Shown here in pieces: positions 23,809 through 31,747 of a stretch of 41,829 nt of DNA (positions are counted from its first letter, which is position 1; the number at the start of each line of letters is the position of its first letter). A program made the translations under genes and the position numbers. The stretch covers positions 1-41,829 of the forward strand of contig CACZJF010000016.1 in the NCBI GenBank assembly GCA_902781455.1, in the 5' to 3' direction. The stretch is from an uncultured Lachnospiraceae bacterium. Lineage in GTDB: Bacteria > Bacillota > Clostridia > Lachnospirales > Lachnospiraceae. Under the pieces are notes generated by a model. That model was not told where the DNA came from. It ran no database searches and was given only the letters and a program-made list of their open reading frames with translations.

Positions 23809-24876
23809 TTATTCGATGGAAGAATCCGCGCTTCCGGTTTCCGGAATCTGAACCGGTTCCATCTGCTGTGTTCCTTCCTGCAGGCTGTCTTCGTGATTCT
23901 TGTGATAGCCTCTCCGGTTTCCCTTTCTGGAACCGCGGTATCCGCCGCGTCCGCTGCGATAACGCTTCTCGCCGTACTTACGGTCAAGCGCATCCAGGTC
24001 CGCGTCTGCCCTGAGGCTGACTACGACCTTGCGGTCCGGCTCTTCGCCTTCACTGTGTGTCGTAACAAACGGATCCGCCTGCAGCGCGGAATGAATGATC
24101 CTTCTCTCATAAGGATTCATCGGCTCAAGATATACATTCTGACGCGTCTTCCTGACCTTCACGGAGATATTCTTCGCAAGGTTCTCGAGCGTTGCCTTAC
24201 GACGTTCCCTGTAGTTCTCCGTATCCAGCTTGACACGGACATAAGTGGCGCTGCCTTTATTGACAACAAGGCTGACCAGATACTGAAGCGAATCCAGCGT
24301 CTGTCCCCGCTTGCCGATCAGGATGCCCATATCATCGCCGTTCATCTGGATGTTCAGGACTTCTCCGTCATAATTGCTGATGAGTTCAACGTCCATTCCC
24401 ATCGCGCTGTAGACATCTCTCAGGAAGTTCTCCGCCTTGTCGATGGCTTCCTGCGGGTTCTCCAGAGGACGGATCTCCCGTTCTTTTCTGCCGCCGGCCG
24501 GCTGTGTTTCTTCCTTCTCCCTGGCACTGTGTTCTTCTGCGGCAGACTCGTCAGCTACAGCTGTTTCTTCCACTGCAATCTCTTCCGGCTTCTGCACTTT
24601 TGCAGCGGTATCTTCGATCTGTTCTTCTGTTTCTTCTGAAGAAGAGAGCGTTCCTTCCTCTGCTTTCTTTCTCAGGTTCTCCGCCTGCTCGTCTGCCTCT
24701 GTTTTGATTCTGACTTCAATCACAGCGTCCTTCTGTCCGACGAGACCCAGAAAACCTTTTGATTCATGCTCAATTACCTTATACACGATATGATCGCTGG
24801 TCACGCCGAGCTGGATTGTCGCATTGGTGATCGCGTCCTCCAGCGTTTTTCCGCTGACCCTGATAAATTCACTCAT
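23809..24876 (-). CDS. jag: RNA-binding protein Jag (KhpB)
   Basis: A 355-residue RNA-binding protein. Residues 1-55 are the Jag_N domain ('GKTLEDAITNATIQLG...ESKGFLGLVGQKDA'). A Glu-rich linker spans 58-140. The KH domain carries the 'ILIGKRGQTLDSLQYLVS' loop (185-202). The R3H domain has 'NPYERRIIHSAL' with the R-x3-H signature at about 258-262. The tail from 300 is Arg/Gly-rich ('KRYRSGRGGYRGSRKGNRRG'), an addition beyond many Jag proteins. It follows yidC on the same strand, the conserved pair. In relatives Jag/KhpB, with KhpA, affects small-RNA-linked regulation and cell division. Confidence 0.95.
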   Translation of the reverse strand: MSEFIRVSGKTLEDAITNATIQLGVTSDHIVYKVIEHESKGFLGLVGQKDAVIEVRIKTEADEQAENLRKKAEEGTLSSSEETEEQIEDTAAKVQKPEEIAVEETAVADESAAEEHSAREKEETQPAGGRKEREIRPLENPQEAIDKAENFLRDVYSAMGMDVELISNYDGEVLNIQMNGDDMGILIGKRGQTLDSLQYLVSLVVNKGSATYVRVKLDTENYRERRKATLENLAKNISVKVRKTRQNVYLEPMNPYERRIIHSALQADPFVTTHSEGEEPDRKVVVSLRADADLDALDRKYGEKRYRSGRGGYRGSRKGNRRGYHKNHEDSLQEGTQQMEPVQIPETGSADSSIE

Positions 24877-24901
24877 GGGTTTTCATTCCTCCATGCAATC
24901 T

Positions 24902-26149
24902 TTATTTCTTACGATGCTTTTCATTGTATTCCTGAACCATATTTGCCTTCTCAGCCAATGATCCGGGACGAATATTTGCCTTTCTGGAAACCGCATTCTC
25001 GTCCAGGCCGACGGATGCCTGCTGCATCTTCTTCGCGCGGCTGGTGTTCGGGTTCACATTCCTGGTATTGATGGAAGCATTTCTGGCAATCTGCTCGCCG
25101 GTCGCGCCTCCCTTCTTCTCCATCTTCTTCTTATTCTTCTCCATGTTCTTGCGGAGAATCTCTTCCATATCCTGATTCTCAAGTCTCTTGTTGATGAAGA
25201 TGGTCTGAACCATTCTGACGACCGCGGACATGATCCAGTAGATGCCCATACCGACAGGAAGCGTCAGGCAGAAAAATGCTGACATCAGCGGCATGATCGT
25301 ATTCATGGTTTTCATGGTGCCTGCCATCTGGTCGGAACCTTCCGGCTGCGGATTGCCTGCCATAGAAACCTTGACGGATACCCACTGTGACAGGGCAGCA
25401 AGGACCGGGATCAGAATCGCGCCGATCACAAGCCATACTGAAGTATGTTCCTTGATATAGTTCATGGGCGTGTTCGCGATATTCAGTCCCAGGAAGTTGT
25501 TCATCTTCCCGATGGCCCCTTCCGTTGCTGAAACGACATCCTTCAGATCCGGGAATTTAGAGGCAAGCTCTGTCCAGTTATTCGGGCGGAACTTATACAG
25601 CGTATCGATGATGGTATTCTGCGTAAAATCTTTCGAGATTGTGGTTGCCTGAATGGAGGTCGCAATCTCCTTCAGATACTTCTCCGCGCCTGATGTGTTC
25701 AAAAGCTGGGAAGCCAGATCCGTAAATACTGCCTTGACCTGCGGCACATAAGCGGGGATATTCATGATCACCCTGTACAGGGGGAAGAGAATCAGCATCT
25801 GGACAACCAGCTGTACGCAGGAACCGGCCGGATTGACGCCATACTTCGCATAGACCTGCTGCGTCTCCTCATTCATACGCTGCATGGTCGCCTGATCATT
25901 TTTCCCTTTATACTTCTCACGGATCGCGGTCAGCTCCGGATTCATGAGAGGCGTCATTCTGGAAAACTTCTGCTGCCGGTAGGTCAGCGGAAGCATCAGC
26001 ATATAGATGACGATCGTAAACAATACAATCGACAGACCGATGTTCGGAATATGGATTGCCACAAGAACCGCAAAGATTCCGGACATGATATAACCGAGCA
26101 CCGTAGCGATCGGTCCGAGGATCCCACCGCTTTTGGTAAGTAAACTCAT
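24902..26149 (-). CDS. yidC: membrane protein insertase YidC (Oxa1/SpoIIIJ family)
   Basis: A 415-residue insertase that folds proteins into the cell membrane with or without SecYEG. The conserved Oxa1 core starts 'YRQQKFSRMTPLMNPELTAIREKYKGKNDQ' and continues 'YAKYGVNPAGSCVQLVVQMLILFPLYRVI'. After a roughly 110-residue extracytoplasmic stretch come 'LIPVLAALSQWVSVK' and 'MPLMSAFFCLTLPVGMGIYWIMSAVVRMVQ'. The tail is long, basic and soluble, the part that contacts ribosomes. ATG 26149 is chosen because AGAGGA sits 8 bases upstream; the frame upstream overlaps yidD. No lipobox is present, so unlike Bacillus SpoIIIJ it is not a lipoprotein. Confidence 0.96.
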   Translation of the reverse strand: MSLLTKSGGILGPIATVLGYIMSGIFAVLVAIHIPNIGLSIVLFTIVIYMLMLPLTYRQQKFSRMTPLMNPELTAIREKYKGKNDQATMQRMNEETQQVYAKYGVNPAGSCVQLVVQMLILFPLYRVIMNIPAYVPQVKAVFTDLASQLLNTSGAEKYLKEIATSIQATTISKDFTQNTIIDTLYKFRPNNWTELASKFPDLKDVVSATEGAIGKMNNFLGLNIANTPMNYIKEHTSVWLVIGAILIPVLAALSQWVSVKVSMAGNPQPEGSDQMAGTMKTMNTIMPLMSAFFCLTLPVGMGIYWIMSAVVRMVQTIFINKRLENQDMEEILRKNMEKNKKKMEKKGGATGEQIARNASINTRNVNPNTSRAKKMQQASVGLDENAVSRKANIRPGSLAEKANMVQEYNEKHRKK

Positions 26150-26172
26150 AAGTTTTTCCTCTTTATGATTTG

Positions 26173-26382
26173 TTATGGAACCGGATCGTATCCTCCGTGT
26201 GAAAATGGATTGCACCTTAAGATACGCCATCCGGCAAGTAAGCCACCCTTCAGCGCGCCATACTTTTCAATCGCCTGCAGGCCGTAGTTGCTGCAGGTCG
26301 GGTAGTATGGACACCTGGTGGTCTTGAGCGGAGATAGATGCTTCTGATATTTATGAATCGACCAGATCATGATCTTTTTCAT
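26173..26382 (-). CDS. yidD: membrane protein insertion efficiency factor YidD
   Basis: A 69-residue protein with the diagnostic '[46 protein letters not shown]'-type core, here seen in short pieces: '[10 protein letters not shown]', '[10 protein letters not shown]' and 'GGYDPVP'. It is thought to assist YidC at the membrane. Its ATG overlaps the rnpA stop by 4 bases (ATGA) and yidC follows. Confidence 0.95.
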   Translation of the reverse strand: MKKIMIWSIHKYQKHLSPLKTTRCPYYPTCSNYGLQAIEKYGALKGGLLAGWRILRCNPFSHGGYDPVP

Positions 26383-26744
26383 ATACCGGCTCCCTCCTCC
26401 GCGTGATTGCCTGTGATTTCTGCTCTTTTCCCTAAGGCGAGCAGCGCGCGTTCAATAGTAAAGAAATCGCTTTCTTTCGCGCCTGGTCTGACCAGAACAA
26501 TCAGGTCCAGACCTCTGTCGAATTCCAATTCATGAAGCCTGTAGCTTTCTCTGACAAGTCTTGTCAATCGATGGCGGACGACGCTGTTGCCGACCTTTTT
26601 GCTCACCGAGATTCCCACACGGTTTGTATCAGCGTTCTTTCTTTTCAGAACATACAGAACCAGTGTCCGGTTCGCGACGGATCTTCCCTTCTGATAGACG
26701 ATGGAAAAATCTCTGGTCTTTTTTAAACTCTCCGAATACTTCAT
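26379..26744 (-). CDS. rnpA: ribonuclease P protein component
   Basis: A 121-residue basic protein that assists the RNA subunit of RNase P in cutting tRNA 5' leaders. It begins '[27 protein letters not shown]', the single-stranded-RNA binding face, and carries the RNR-type motif as '[26 protein letters not shown]'. Length is typical. It lies between rpmH and yidD. A hairpin with a T-run separates it from rpmH, so it probably receives only part of the rpmH transcript. Confidence 0.96.
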   Translation of the reverse strand: MKYSESLKKTRDFSIVYQKGRSVANRTLVLYVLKRKNADTNRVGISVSKKVGNSVVRHRLTRLVRESYRLHELEFDRGLDLIVLVRPGAKESDFFTIERALLALGKRAEITGNHAEEGAGI

Positions 26745-26763
26745 GTTTTTCTACACGTGAAAA

Positions 26764-26793
26764 GAGAGTTTCGAACAATGGTGCGAAACTCTC
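26764..26793 (-). terminator. attenuating terminator between rpmH and rnpA
   Basis: A perfect 10-base stem GAGAGTTTCG / CGAAACTCTC with a 10-base loop. On the minus strand it is followed by TTTT. It is placed to reduce read-through from the abundant rpmH message into rnpA. Confidence 0.7.
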
Positions 26794-26804
26794 CTGAAAC
26801 ATCA

Positions 26805-26939
26805 TTATGCGGAAAGAACTTTTCTTCCCTTGGCTCTTCTGGCCTGGAGAACTTTTCTGCCGCCCTTTGTGCTCATCCTGCTGCGGAAGCCATGGACTTT
26901 TGATCTCTGCCTTTTCTTCGGCTGAAACGTCATCTTCAT
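26805..26939 (-). CDS. rpmH: 50S ribosomal protein L34
   Basis: A 44-residue, strongly basic protein. It begins [18 protein letters not shown] and continues '[26 protein letters not shown]', which matches L34 throughout. AAGGGGGTG lies upstream. It is the first gene of the leftward group, with a near-consensus promoter at 27025-27053. Its position next to dnaA is the usual bacterial origin arrangement. Confidence 0.97.
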   Translation of the reverse strand: MKMTFQPKKRQRSKVHGFRSRMSTKGGRKVLQARRAKGRKVLSA

Positions 26940-27024
26940 CTGTCAAACACCCCCTTCGCTCCCAGATCTCTATCTCTCATGGGTTTCTATCATCCCGCCA
27001 TTCTTTCGAGAAAACATCGCTACA

Positions 27025-27053
27025 ATTATATGCAGAAGCATGTGCCCAGTCAA
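27025..27053 (-). promoter_or_regulatory. strong promoter of rpmH
   Basis: TTGACT (27048-27053), exactly 17 bases, and TATAAT (27025-27030) on the minus strand. The leader is about 80 bases. Confidence 0.9.
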
Positions 27054-27073
27054 GATAGAAAAAACGGGAAAAC

Positions 27074-27201
27074 TTGTCCACCAAATCTTCCACTTTTTTC
27101 GGAAAATACGTGGATAAATATGTTGATAATTCTTCTAAAAAGTGGATAAGCCTCTTCTTTCCCTTGATTCAGGCACATTTTCAGATGATAAGTTATCCAC
27201 A
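27074..27201. promoter_or_regulatory. DnaA-box cluster upstream of dnaA (oriC part 1)
   Basis: One perfect box TTATCCACA at 27193-27201. Three reverse-oriented near-matches to TGTGGATAA lie at 27109 (CGTGGATAA), 27121 (TGTTGATAA) and 27141 (AGTGGATAA). A weaker TTGTCCACC is at 27074. They fill the gap between rpmH and the dnaA promoter, which has no other gene from 26940 to 27279. Confidence 0.85.
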
Positions 27202-27220
27202 GCCTCAGGTTTGCGTCAGA

Positions 27221-27249
27221 TTGAAAAACCTTTTGTTTTATCTTATCAT
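27221..27249 (+). promoter_or_regulatory. promoter of dnaA
   Basis: TTGAAA (27221-27226), 17 bases, TATCAT (27244-27249). The perfect DnaA box ends 20 bases upstream, so DnaA can regulate its own gene. Confidence 0.7.
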
Positions 27250-27279
27250 CTAATCGTTCTATTTTATTTTGAGGAAAGT

Positions 27280-28677
27280 GTGAAAACAGTTATGGCGGAA
27301 ATCAGCACAGAAACATGGGAAAAAATCCTTCAGAGCGTCAGAGAAGAGTTTGATGTCACAGACGTCGCTTACCGTACCTGGCTCCAGCCTCTGAGGGTTC
27401 ACGATGTAAGAAACAATACCGTTGTGATTCTGGTTACCACAGGCCAGATGGGGATTGACTATATCTCCAAAAAGTATCTGTATCCCCTGAAGGTTGCGGT
27501 AGCGGAAATCACGGGAACCGAATATGAGATCGGTTTTATTCTTCCGGAAAGAGCGGAAGAAAACTCTCTTCGGAATACCGAGGCAGAAAGGGTCGAGATC
27601 CCCGGCGTGGATCCGAAGCTGAATATGACGATGCTGGATGCCGGACTCAATCCGAAGTATACCTTCGAAAACTTTGTCGTCGGATCAAATAACAAGTTCG
27701 CCCATTCCGCAGCTGTCGCAGTCGCGGAGTCTCCCGGAAGAATGTACAACCCTCTTTTTATCTACGGAGGTCCCGGGCTCGGAAAGACGCACCTGATGAA
27801 CGCGATCGCGGCGCACATTATCACGACGCAGCCGGAGAAAGCTGTCTGTTATGTTTCGTCTGAGACATTTACCAATCAGCTGATCGATGCGCTCAGGAAT
27901 TCCAACAATATTTCCCTGATCAATTCGTTCCGTCACCGCTACCGCAATATTGACGTGCTGCTGATTGACGATATTCAATTTATAATAGGAAAGGAATCAA
28001 CGCAGGAAGAGTTTTTCCATACCTTCAATGAACTGATCGGCAGGGAAAAACAGATCATTATCTCATCAGACCGTCCGCCGAAGGAATTCGATACACTGGA
28101 TGAACGTCTGAAGACAAGATTCGCTTCCGGCCTTCTCGCGGATATCCAGATGCCGGACTATGAGACCAGAATGGCAATCCTGCAGAAGAAAGCAGAAGCG
28201 GAACACTATATGATCAGCAATGAGATCCTGCAGTATATCGCTTCCAACATCCGCTCCAACATCCGTGAGCTGGAGGGTGCCCTGACAAAGCTGATCGCTC
28301 TCAGCCGTGTTGAAAACAGCGAGATTACACTGGAGCTTGCGGAAAATGCGCTGAAGGAGTTCATTTCTCCTGACACGAAGCGGGAGATTACTTCTGACCT
28401 GATCATTAACACCGTTGCGGAACACTTTAATATCTCCGCGCAGGATCTGAGAGGATCGAAGAGAAACTCTGAGATCGTGCAGCCGAGACATATTGCCATG
28501 TATCTGTGCCGGAATATGACGAACCTGTCTCTGAGTTCCATCGGAGATTCCCTTGGAAAGAGAGACCATTCCACCATCATGCATGGAATAGAAAAGGTTG
28601 ACAATGATATCAAACAGTATGAGGATATCAGACGGACCATTGACATTCTGAAAAAGAAGATCAATCCGTCCAATTAA
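27280..28677 (+). CDS. dnaA: chromosomal replication initiator DnaA
   Basis: A roughly 465-residue AAA+ ATPase that binds DnaA boxes and melts the origin. The N-terminal domain I begins 'WEKILQSVREEFDVTDVAYRTWLQPL'. Domain III has Walker A 'GGPGLGKTHLM', Walker B 'LLIDDIQF' and 'LKTRFASGL'. Domain IV has the DnaA signature 'QPRHIAMYLCRNMTNLSLSSIGDSLGKRDHSTIMHG'. GTG 27280 is preferred because GAGG lies about 5 bases upstream; ATG 27292 is too far from that site but is an alternative. An ATG at 27142 lies within the DnaA-box region and is unlikely. DnaA boxes flank the gene on both sides. Confidence 0.97.
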   Translation: MKTVMAEISTETWEKILQSVREEFDVTDVAYRTWLQPLRVHDVRNNTVVILVTTGQMGIDYISKKYLYPLKVAVAEITGTEYEIGFILPERAEENSLRNTEAERVEIPGVDPKLNMTMLDAGLNPKYTFENFVVGSNNKFAHSAAVAVAESPGRMYNPLFIYGGPGLGKTHLMNAIAAHIITTQPEKAVCYVSSETFTNQLIDALRNSNNISLINSFRHRYRNIDVLLIDDIQFIIGKESTQEEFFHTFNELIGREKQIIISSDRPPKEFDTLDERLKTRFASGLLADIQMPDYETRMAILQKKAEAEHYMISNEILQYIASNIRSNIRELEGALTKLIALSRVENSEITLELAENALKEFISPDTKREITSDLIINTVAEHFNISAQDLRGSKRNSEIVQPRHIAMYLCRNMTNLSLSSIGDSLGKRDHSTIMHGIEKVDNDIKQYEDIRRTIDILKKKINPSN

Positions 28678-28692
28678 GGATTTCCGGACTGC

Positions 28693-28968
28693 TTTTCCAC
28701 TTTGTTTTCCACTTTTCCACAGTTTAAACATGTGTATGAACGTGGATACAAATTTCTGACAGGCAGTCTGCCAGGAAAGGACAGATCCACTTCCCGATGC
28801 CGGAAACCGGTTCATGTGGACAGAAAGGGAGTTTTCCTGTCTGAACAACGGCATCTGTCTTCTTCTTTTCCGCACCGGAAATGTCCGTTCCGGGAAGGCT
28901 GGGAGGTCATATCCACTAATCCACAGCTGTTAATACGACGAAGTCGGATTTATATTTTATTTATTTCT
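28693..28968. promoter_or_regulatory. DnaA boxes and AT-rich unwinding region between dnaA and dnaN (oriC part 2)
   Basis: Near-matches to TTATCCACA lie at 28713-28721 (TTTTCCACA) and 28917-28925 (TAATCCACA), with a reverse CGTGGATAC at 28740. An AT-only stretch, TTTATATTTTATTTATTT, follows at 28949-28966, directly before dnaN. This fits the duplex unwinding side of a bipartite origin. The rest of 28678-28986 holds no gene. Confidence 0.7.
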
Positions 28969-28986
28969 TCAGAGAGGCGGAGCGCT

Positions 28987-30087
28987 ATGAAAATCACTGC
29001 ACCGAAACAAGAACTGCTGAAATCACTCGGAATCGTCATGCGTGCGGTTCCCTCCAGGACGACCATGAGCATTCTCTACTGTATCCTGATTGACGCTACA
29101 GTAGATACAATCCGGTTTACCTCCAATGACATGGAGATGGGAATTGAGACGGTTGTCAACGGGTCGATCGAAGAGAGAGGACTGATCTGCCTGGATGCGA
29201 AGATGTTCTATGAGATCATCCGGAAGATGCCGGAGAGTGATGTCACGATTGAGGTCGGAAGCAATTACCAGACAACCATATCCTGTGAGAAGTCGGTATT
29301 TCATATTGTGGGAAAGGATACGACAGAGTTCAGTCCCCTTCCTTCGATCGACCGCAAGGATCCGGTAATCCTGACGCAGTTCCAGCTGCGTGAGATGATC
29401 CGGCAGACGATTTTCTCCATTTCCATGAATGACGCGAATAAGATTCTGACGGGAGAATTTCTGCAGATCCGTGAAAATGAAATCCGCCTGGTCGGTCTCG
29501 ATGGCCATCGTATCGCCATCCGCAGGGTCATTCTGGATGCGGTGTATGAGAATCGTGAAGCGATCATTCCCGGAAAAACGATGAATGAGATCGGGAAGAT
29601 TCTGACCGGTGAGACAGAGGACGAGGTAAAACTGTATTTTACAAAGAATCACGTGCTGTTTGAGATGAATCAGACAACCATGGTCTCCCGGCTGATTGAA
29701 GGAACCTACTTCCGCGTGGACCAGATGCTGTCCAATGACTTTGAGACGAAGATCTCCGTGAGAAAGTCTGAACTTTCCAGTGCGGTAGACCGTGCGCTGC
29801 TCTTTACCAGCGAGGCGGACAAGAGACCTCTGGTGATGACCGTCGGAACGGATACCATGAACCTGCGGATCACCTCTCCGATGGGATCCATGTCGGACGA
29901 TGTTGAGATCGCGATGGAAGGAAAGGAACTGAAGATCGGGTTTAACCCGAAGTTTATTCTCGACGCGATCCGTGTGATCGACGATGAGGAGATTCTGATC
30001 TATTTCCTGAATTCCAAGGCACCATGCTTCATCAGGGACGAAGCGCAGTCATATATCTACATGGTGCTTCCGGTGAACTTTGTGTAA
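28987..30087 (+). CDS. dnaN: DNA polymerase III beta sliding clamp
   Basis: A 366-residue ring-forming clamp that tethers DNA polymerase III. It starts 'MKITAPKQELLKSLGIVMRAVPSRTTMSIL' read as two pieces, and the three clamp folds are recognisable through 'EFLQIRENEIRLVGLDGHRIAIRR', 'IIPGKTMNEIGKIL' and the final 'AQSYIYMVLPVNFV', the conserved end. ATG 28987 has GGAG 4 bases upstream and the family N-terminus; longer frames run through the origin. Downstream lies a hairpin repeat, then the S4-domain gene. Confidence 0.97.
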   Translation: MKITAPKQELLKSLGIVMRAVPSRTTMSILYCILIDATVDTIRFTSNDMEMGIETVVNGSIEERGLICLDAKMFYEIIRKMPESDVTIEVGSNYQTTISCEKSVFHIVGKDTTEFSPLPSIDRKDPVILTQFQLREMIRQTIFSISMNDANKILTGEFLQIRENEIRLVGLDGHRIAIRRVILDAVYENREAIIPGKTMNEIGKILTGETEDEVKLYFTKNHVLFEMNQTTMVSRLIEGTYFRVDQMLSNDFETKISVRKSELSSAVDRALLFTSEADKRPLVMTVGTDTMNLRITSPMGSMSDDVEIAMEGKELKIGFNPKFILDAIRVIDDEEILIYFLNSKAPCFIRDEAQSYIYMVLPVNFV

Positions 30088-30099
30088 GTCTCAGGCTTT

Positions 30100-30122
30100 C
30101 AAGTCTGCCGCCGGCAGGATTG
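30100..30122. repeat. 30-base hairpin repeat, copy C
   Basis: CAAGTCTGCC, a GCC loop and GGCAGGATTG, followed by CCGGGG. The first 12 bases are identical to copy B. It lies in the 79-base gap between dnaN and yaaA. Confidence 0.6.
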
Positions 30123-30166
30123 CCGGGGTTGTTTGTGTGTAAAAGGGCGGAAGAAAGGATGCTTTC

Positions 30167-30382
30167 ATGATGGATTTTCAATTACGTCAGGGGGAAGACT
30201 TTATCCGGCTTGGCCAGCTGCTGAAGGCAGTGCGCCTTGTGGATGAAGGATCTGACGCGAAGTATGTCATCGCGCAGGGGCAGGTTCTGGTGAACGGAGA
30301 AGTCTGCACGATGCGCGGGAAGAAGCTTCACGACGGTGAAACCGTCGAGTACAACGGTGAGACGGTTCATGTACATCAGTGA
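30167..30382 (+). CDS. yaaA: S4-domain RNA-binding protein YaaA (RlbA)
   Basis: A 71-residue protein made up of one S4 RNA-binding domain: 'FIRLGQLLKAVRLVDEGSDAKYVIAQGQVLVNGEV' in part, then 'RGKKLHDGETVEY'. The gene always lies between dnaN and recF in Firmicutes, as here, and overlaps the recF start by 14 bases. GAAAGGA precedes the ATG. Relatives have been linked to ribosome assembly. Confidence 0.93.
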   Translation: MMDFQLRQGEDFIRLGQLLKAVRLVDEGSDAKYVIAQGQVLVNGEVCTMRGKKLHDGETVEYNGETVHVHQ

Positions 30383-31451
30383 ACTGAAACTGGATCATTT
30401 TCGGAATTACGACAGCCTGGATCTGGCGTTTTCTCCGGGGACCAATCTCTTCTACGGAGAGAATGCCCAGGGGAAGACCAATATCCTCGAGGCTGTCTAT
30501 TTCTGTGGTACGACACGTTCACACCGGACTTCGAAAGACAGTGAGATGATCCGGTTCGGCGCGCAGGAAGCGCATCTTCGGATGGAGATGAAAAAAACGA
30601 ATGTCGACTACAGAATTGATATTCACCTGAAGGAAGGAAAGGCAAAGGGAATTGCCGTCAATCAGGTACCGGTCAGGAAAGCGCAGGATGTGATCGGTCT
30701 TGGACACTTTGTTTTCTTTTCTCCGGAGGATCTTGGCATTATCAAAGATGCCCCCTTAAGAAGGCGCAGATTTCTGGACATGGAACTGTGCCAGCTTGAC
30801 AAAGTCTATGTGTCTTCTCTGGCTGCGTACAATAAGGTCCTGCAGCAGAGAAACCGTCTTTTGAAGGATCTGTCCTTCCGTCCGCAGGATATGGACACGC
30901 TGGATGTATGGGACCAGCAGCTGGTCAGATACGGATCTGTCCTGATCAGGCTGAGAGAGAAGTTTGTGGAGACACTCTCTGAGATTATCCGTCCGATTCA
31001 TCTGAAATTGAGCGGCGGCCGGGAAGAAATTCAGACCGGCTATGAGAAAAACACGTCAGTGGAAGACTTTGCGGATCAGGTGAGAAAAAACAGAGAGAAA
31101 GACCTTGTGTTGAAGGCTACCTCCTGCGGTCCTCACAAAGATGACCTGATCTTTGAGGTAAATGGAATGGATATCCGCAGATTCGGGTCCCAGGGGCAGC
31201 AGAGGTCGGCAGCTCTTTCCCTCAAGCTTGCGGAGATCGGACTGGTGAAGGAAACCACAGGGGATCTGCCTGTTCTCCTTCTCGATGATGTTCTTTCTGA
31301 GCTGGATACCGGACGACAGCATTATCTTCTGGAATCAATCGGTGGGATTCAGACCTTCATCACATGCACAGGCCTTGAGGAGTATCAGAACAGTCCCGTG
31401 CACATCGACAAAGTCTGTCATGTGCAGGATGGGAAGGTGAAAGAAGCATAA
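30369..31451 (+). CDS. recF: DNA replication and repair protein RecF
   Basis: A 360-residue SMC-like ATPase that helps load RecA at gaps. Walker A is 'YGENAQGKTNILEAVYF', the signature region is 'FGSQGQQRSAALSLKLAE', and Walker B is 'LPVLLLDDVLSELD'. 'MYISELKLDHFRNYDSLDL' is the standard N-terminus, so ATG 30369 is the start although its ribosome site (GGTGAG) is weak; overlap with yaaA suggests coupling. A large palindromic element follows instead of an ordinary terminator. Confidence 0.97.
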   Translation: MYISELKLDHFRNYDSLDLAFSPGTNLFYGENAQGKTNILEAVYFCGTTRSHRTSKDSEMIRFGAQEAHLRMEMKKTNVDYRIDIHLKEGKAKGIAVNQVPVRKAQDVIGLGHFVFFSPEDLGIIKDAPLRRRRFLDMELCQLDKVYVSSLAAYNKVLQQRNRLLKDLSFRPQDMDTLDVWDQQLVRYGSVLIRLREKFVETLSEIIRPIHLKLSGGREEIQTGYEKNTSVEDFADQVRKNREKDLVLKATSCGPHKDDLIFEVNGMDIRRFGSQGQQRSAALSLKLAEIGLVKETTGDLPVLLLDDVLSELDTGRQHYLLESIGGIQTFITCTGLEEYQNSPVHIDKVCHVQDGKVKEA

Positions 31452-31472
31452 CTGGTCTATTGAATAGCAGAT

Positions 31473-31646
31473 CAGACAATACCTGAAGGCAGCCTGAGCA
31501 AACAATAGGGAGACGACTGCGCTTTGCGAATTGCTGCCAGCGCGGAGGCGACCACGCTTCTATAGGAGCCGGGAGCGCTGGCAATGTAACTGAAGCAAAG
31601 CAAAGGTAGGCGACCGTGTTTGCGGGCTGCCTTCAGGTATTGTCTG
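31473..31646. repeat. 174-base nested palindromic element between recF and gyrB
   Basis: The outer arms 31473-31494 and 31625-31646 are perfect 22-base inverted repeats. Inside, GCAAAC/GTTTGC (31498-31503 with 31618-31623), GCTTTGC/GCAAAGC (31521-31527 with 31595-31601) and TGCCAGCGC/GCGCTGGCA (31535-31543 with 31575-31583) pair in nested order. A motif AGRCGACYRYG occurs three times, at 31511, 31546 and 31608. No coding frame is supported. It could be a miniature mobile element, a structured RNA, or a site for a DNA-bending protein. Confidence 0.85.
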
Positions 31647-31691
31647 GTAAGTCATTAAAATAATGTTTGTGTCGCGCTCCTCACATAGATG

Positions 31692-31700
31692 TGGTATAAT
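31692..31700 (+). promoter_or_regulatory. extended -10 promoter of gyrB
   Basis: TGGTATAAT, an extended -10 with a consensus TATAAT, 47 bases before the gyrB ATG. No good -35 is present, as often for extended -10 promoters. It lies just beyond the palindromic element. Confidence 0.65.
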
Positions 31701-31747
31701 TCTTCCAAATGCGTACAATATCATGACAGCCCGGTTACGGAGGTTTT

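Noticed and set aside
26751-26775. CACGTG-containing sequence near rnpA as a fourth parS
   Set aside because: The flanks do not match TGTTTC or GAAACA; it does not fit the parS consensus.
27142-27279. Longer dnaA start
   Set aside because: This stretch holds a perfect DnaA box and the dnaA promoter, so it is regulatory and not coding.
28931-28940. TAATACGAC, similar to part of a phage T7 promoter
   Set aside because: Only the first nine bases match; the rest does not. A chance match in the origin.
28702-28986. Coding extension of dnaN upstream
   Set aside because: The frame runs through DnaA boxes and the AT-rich region. The family start at 28987 has a ribosome site.
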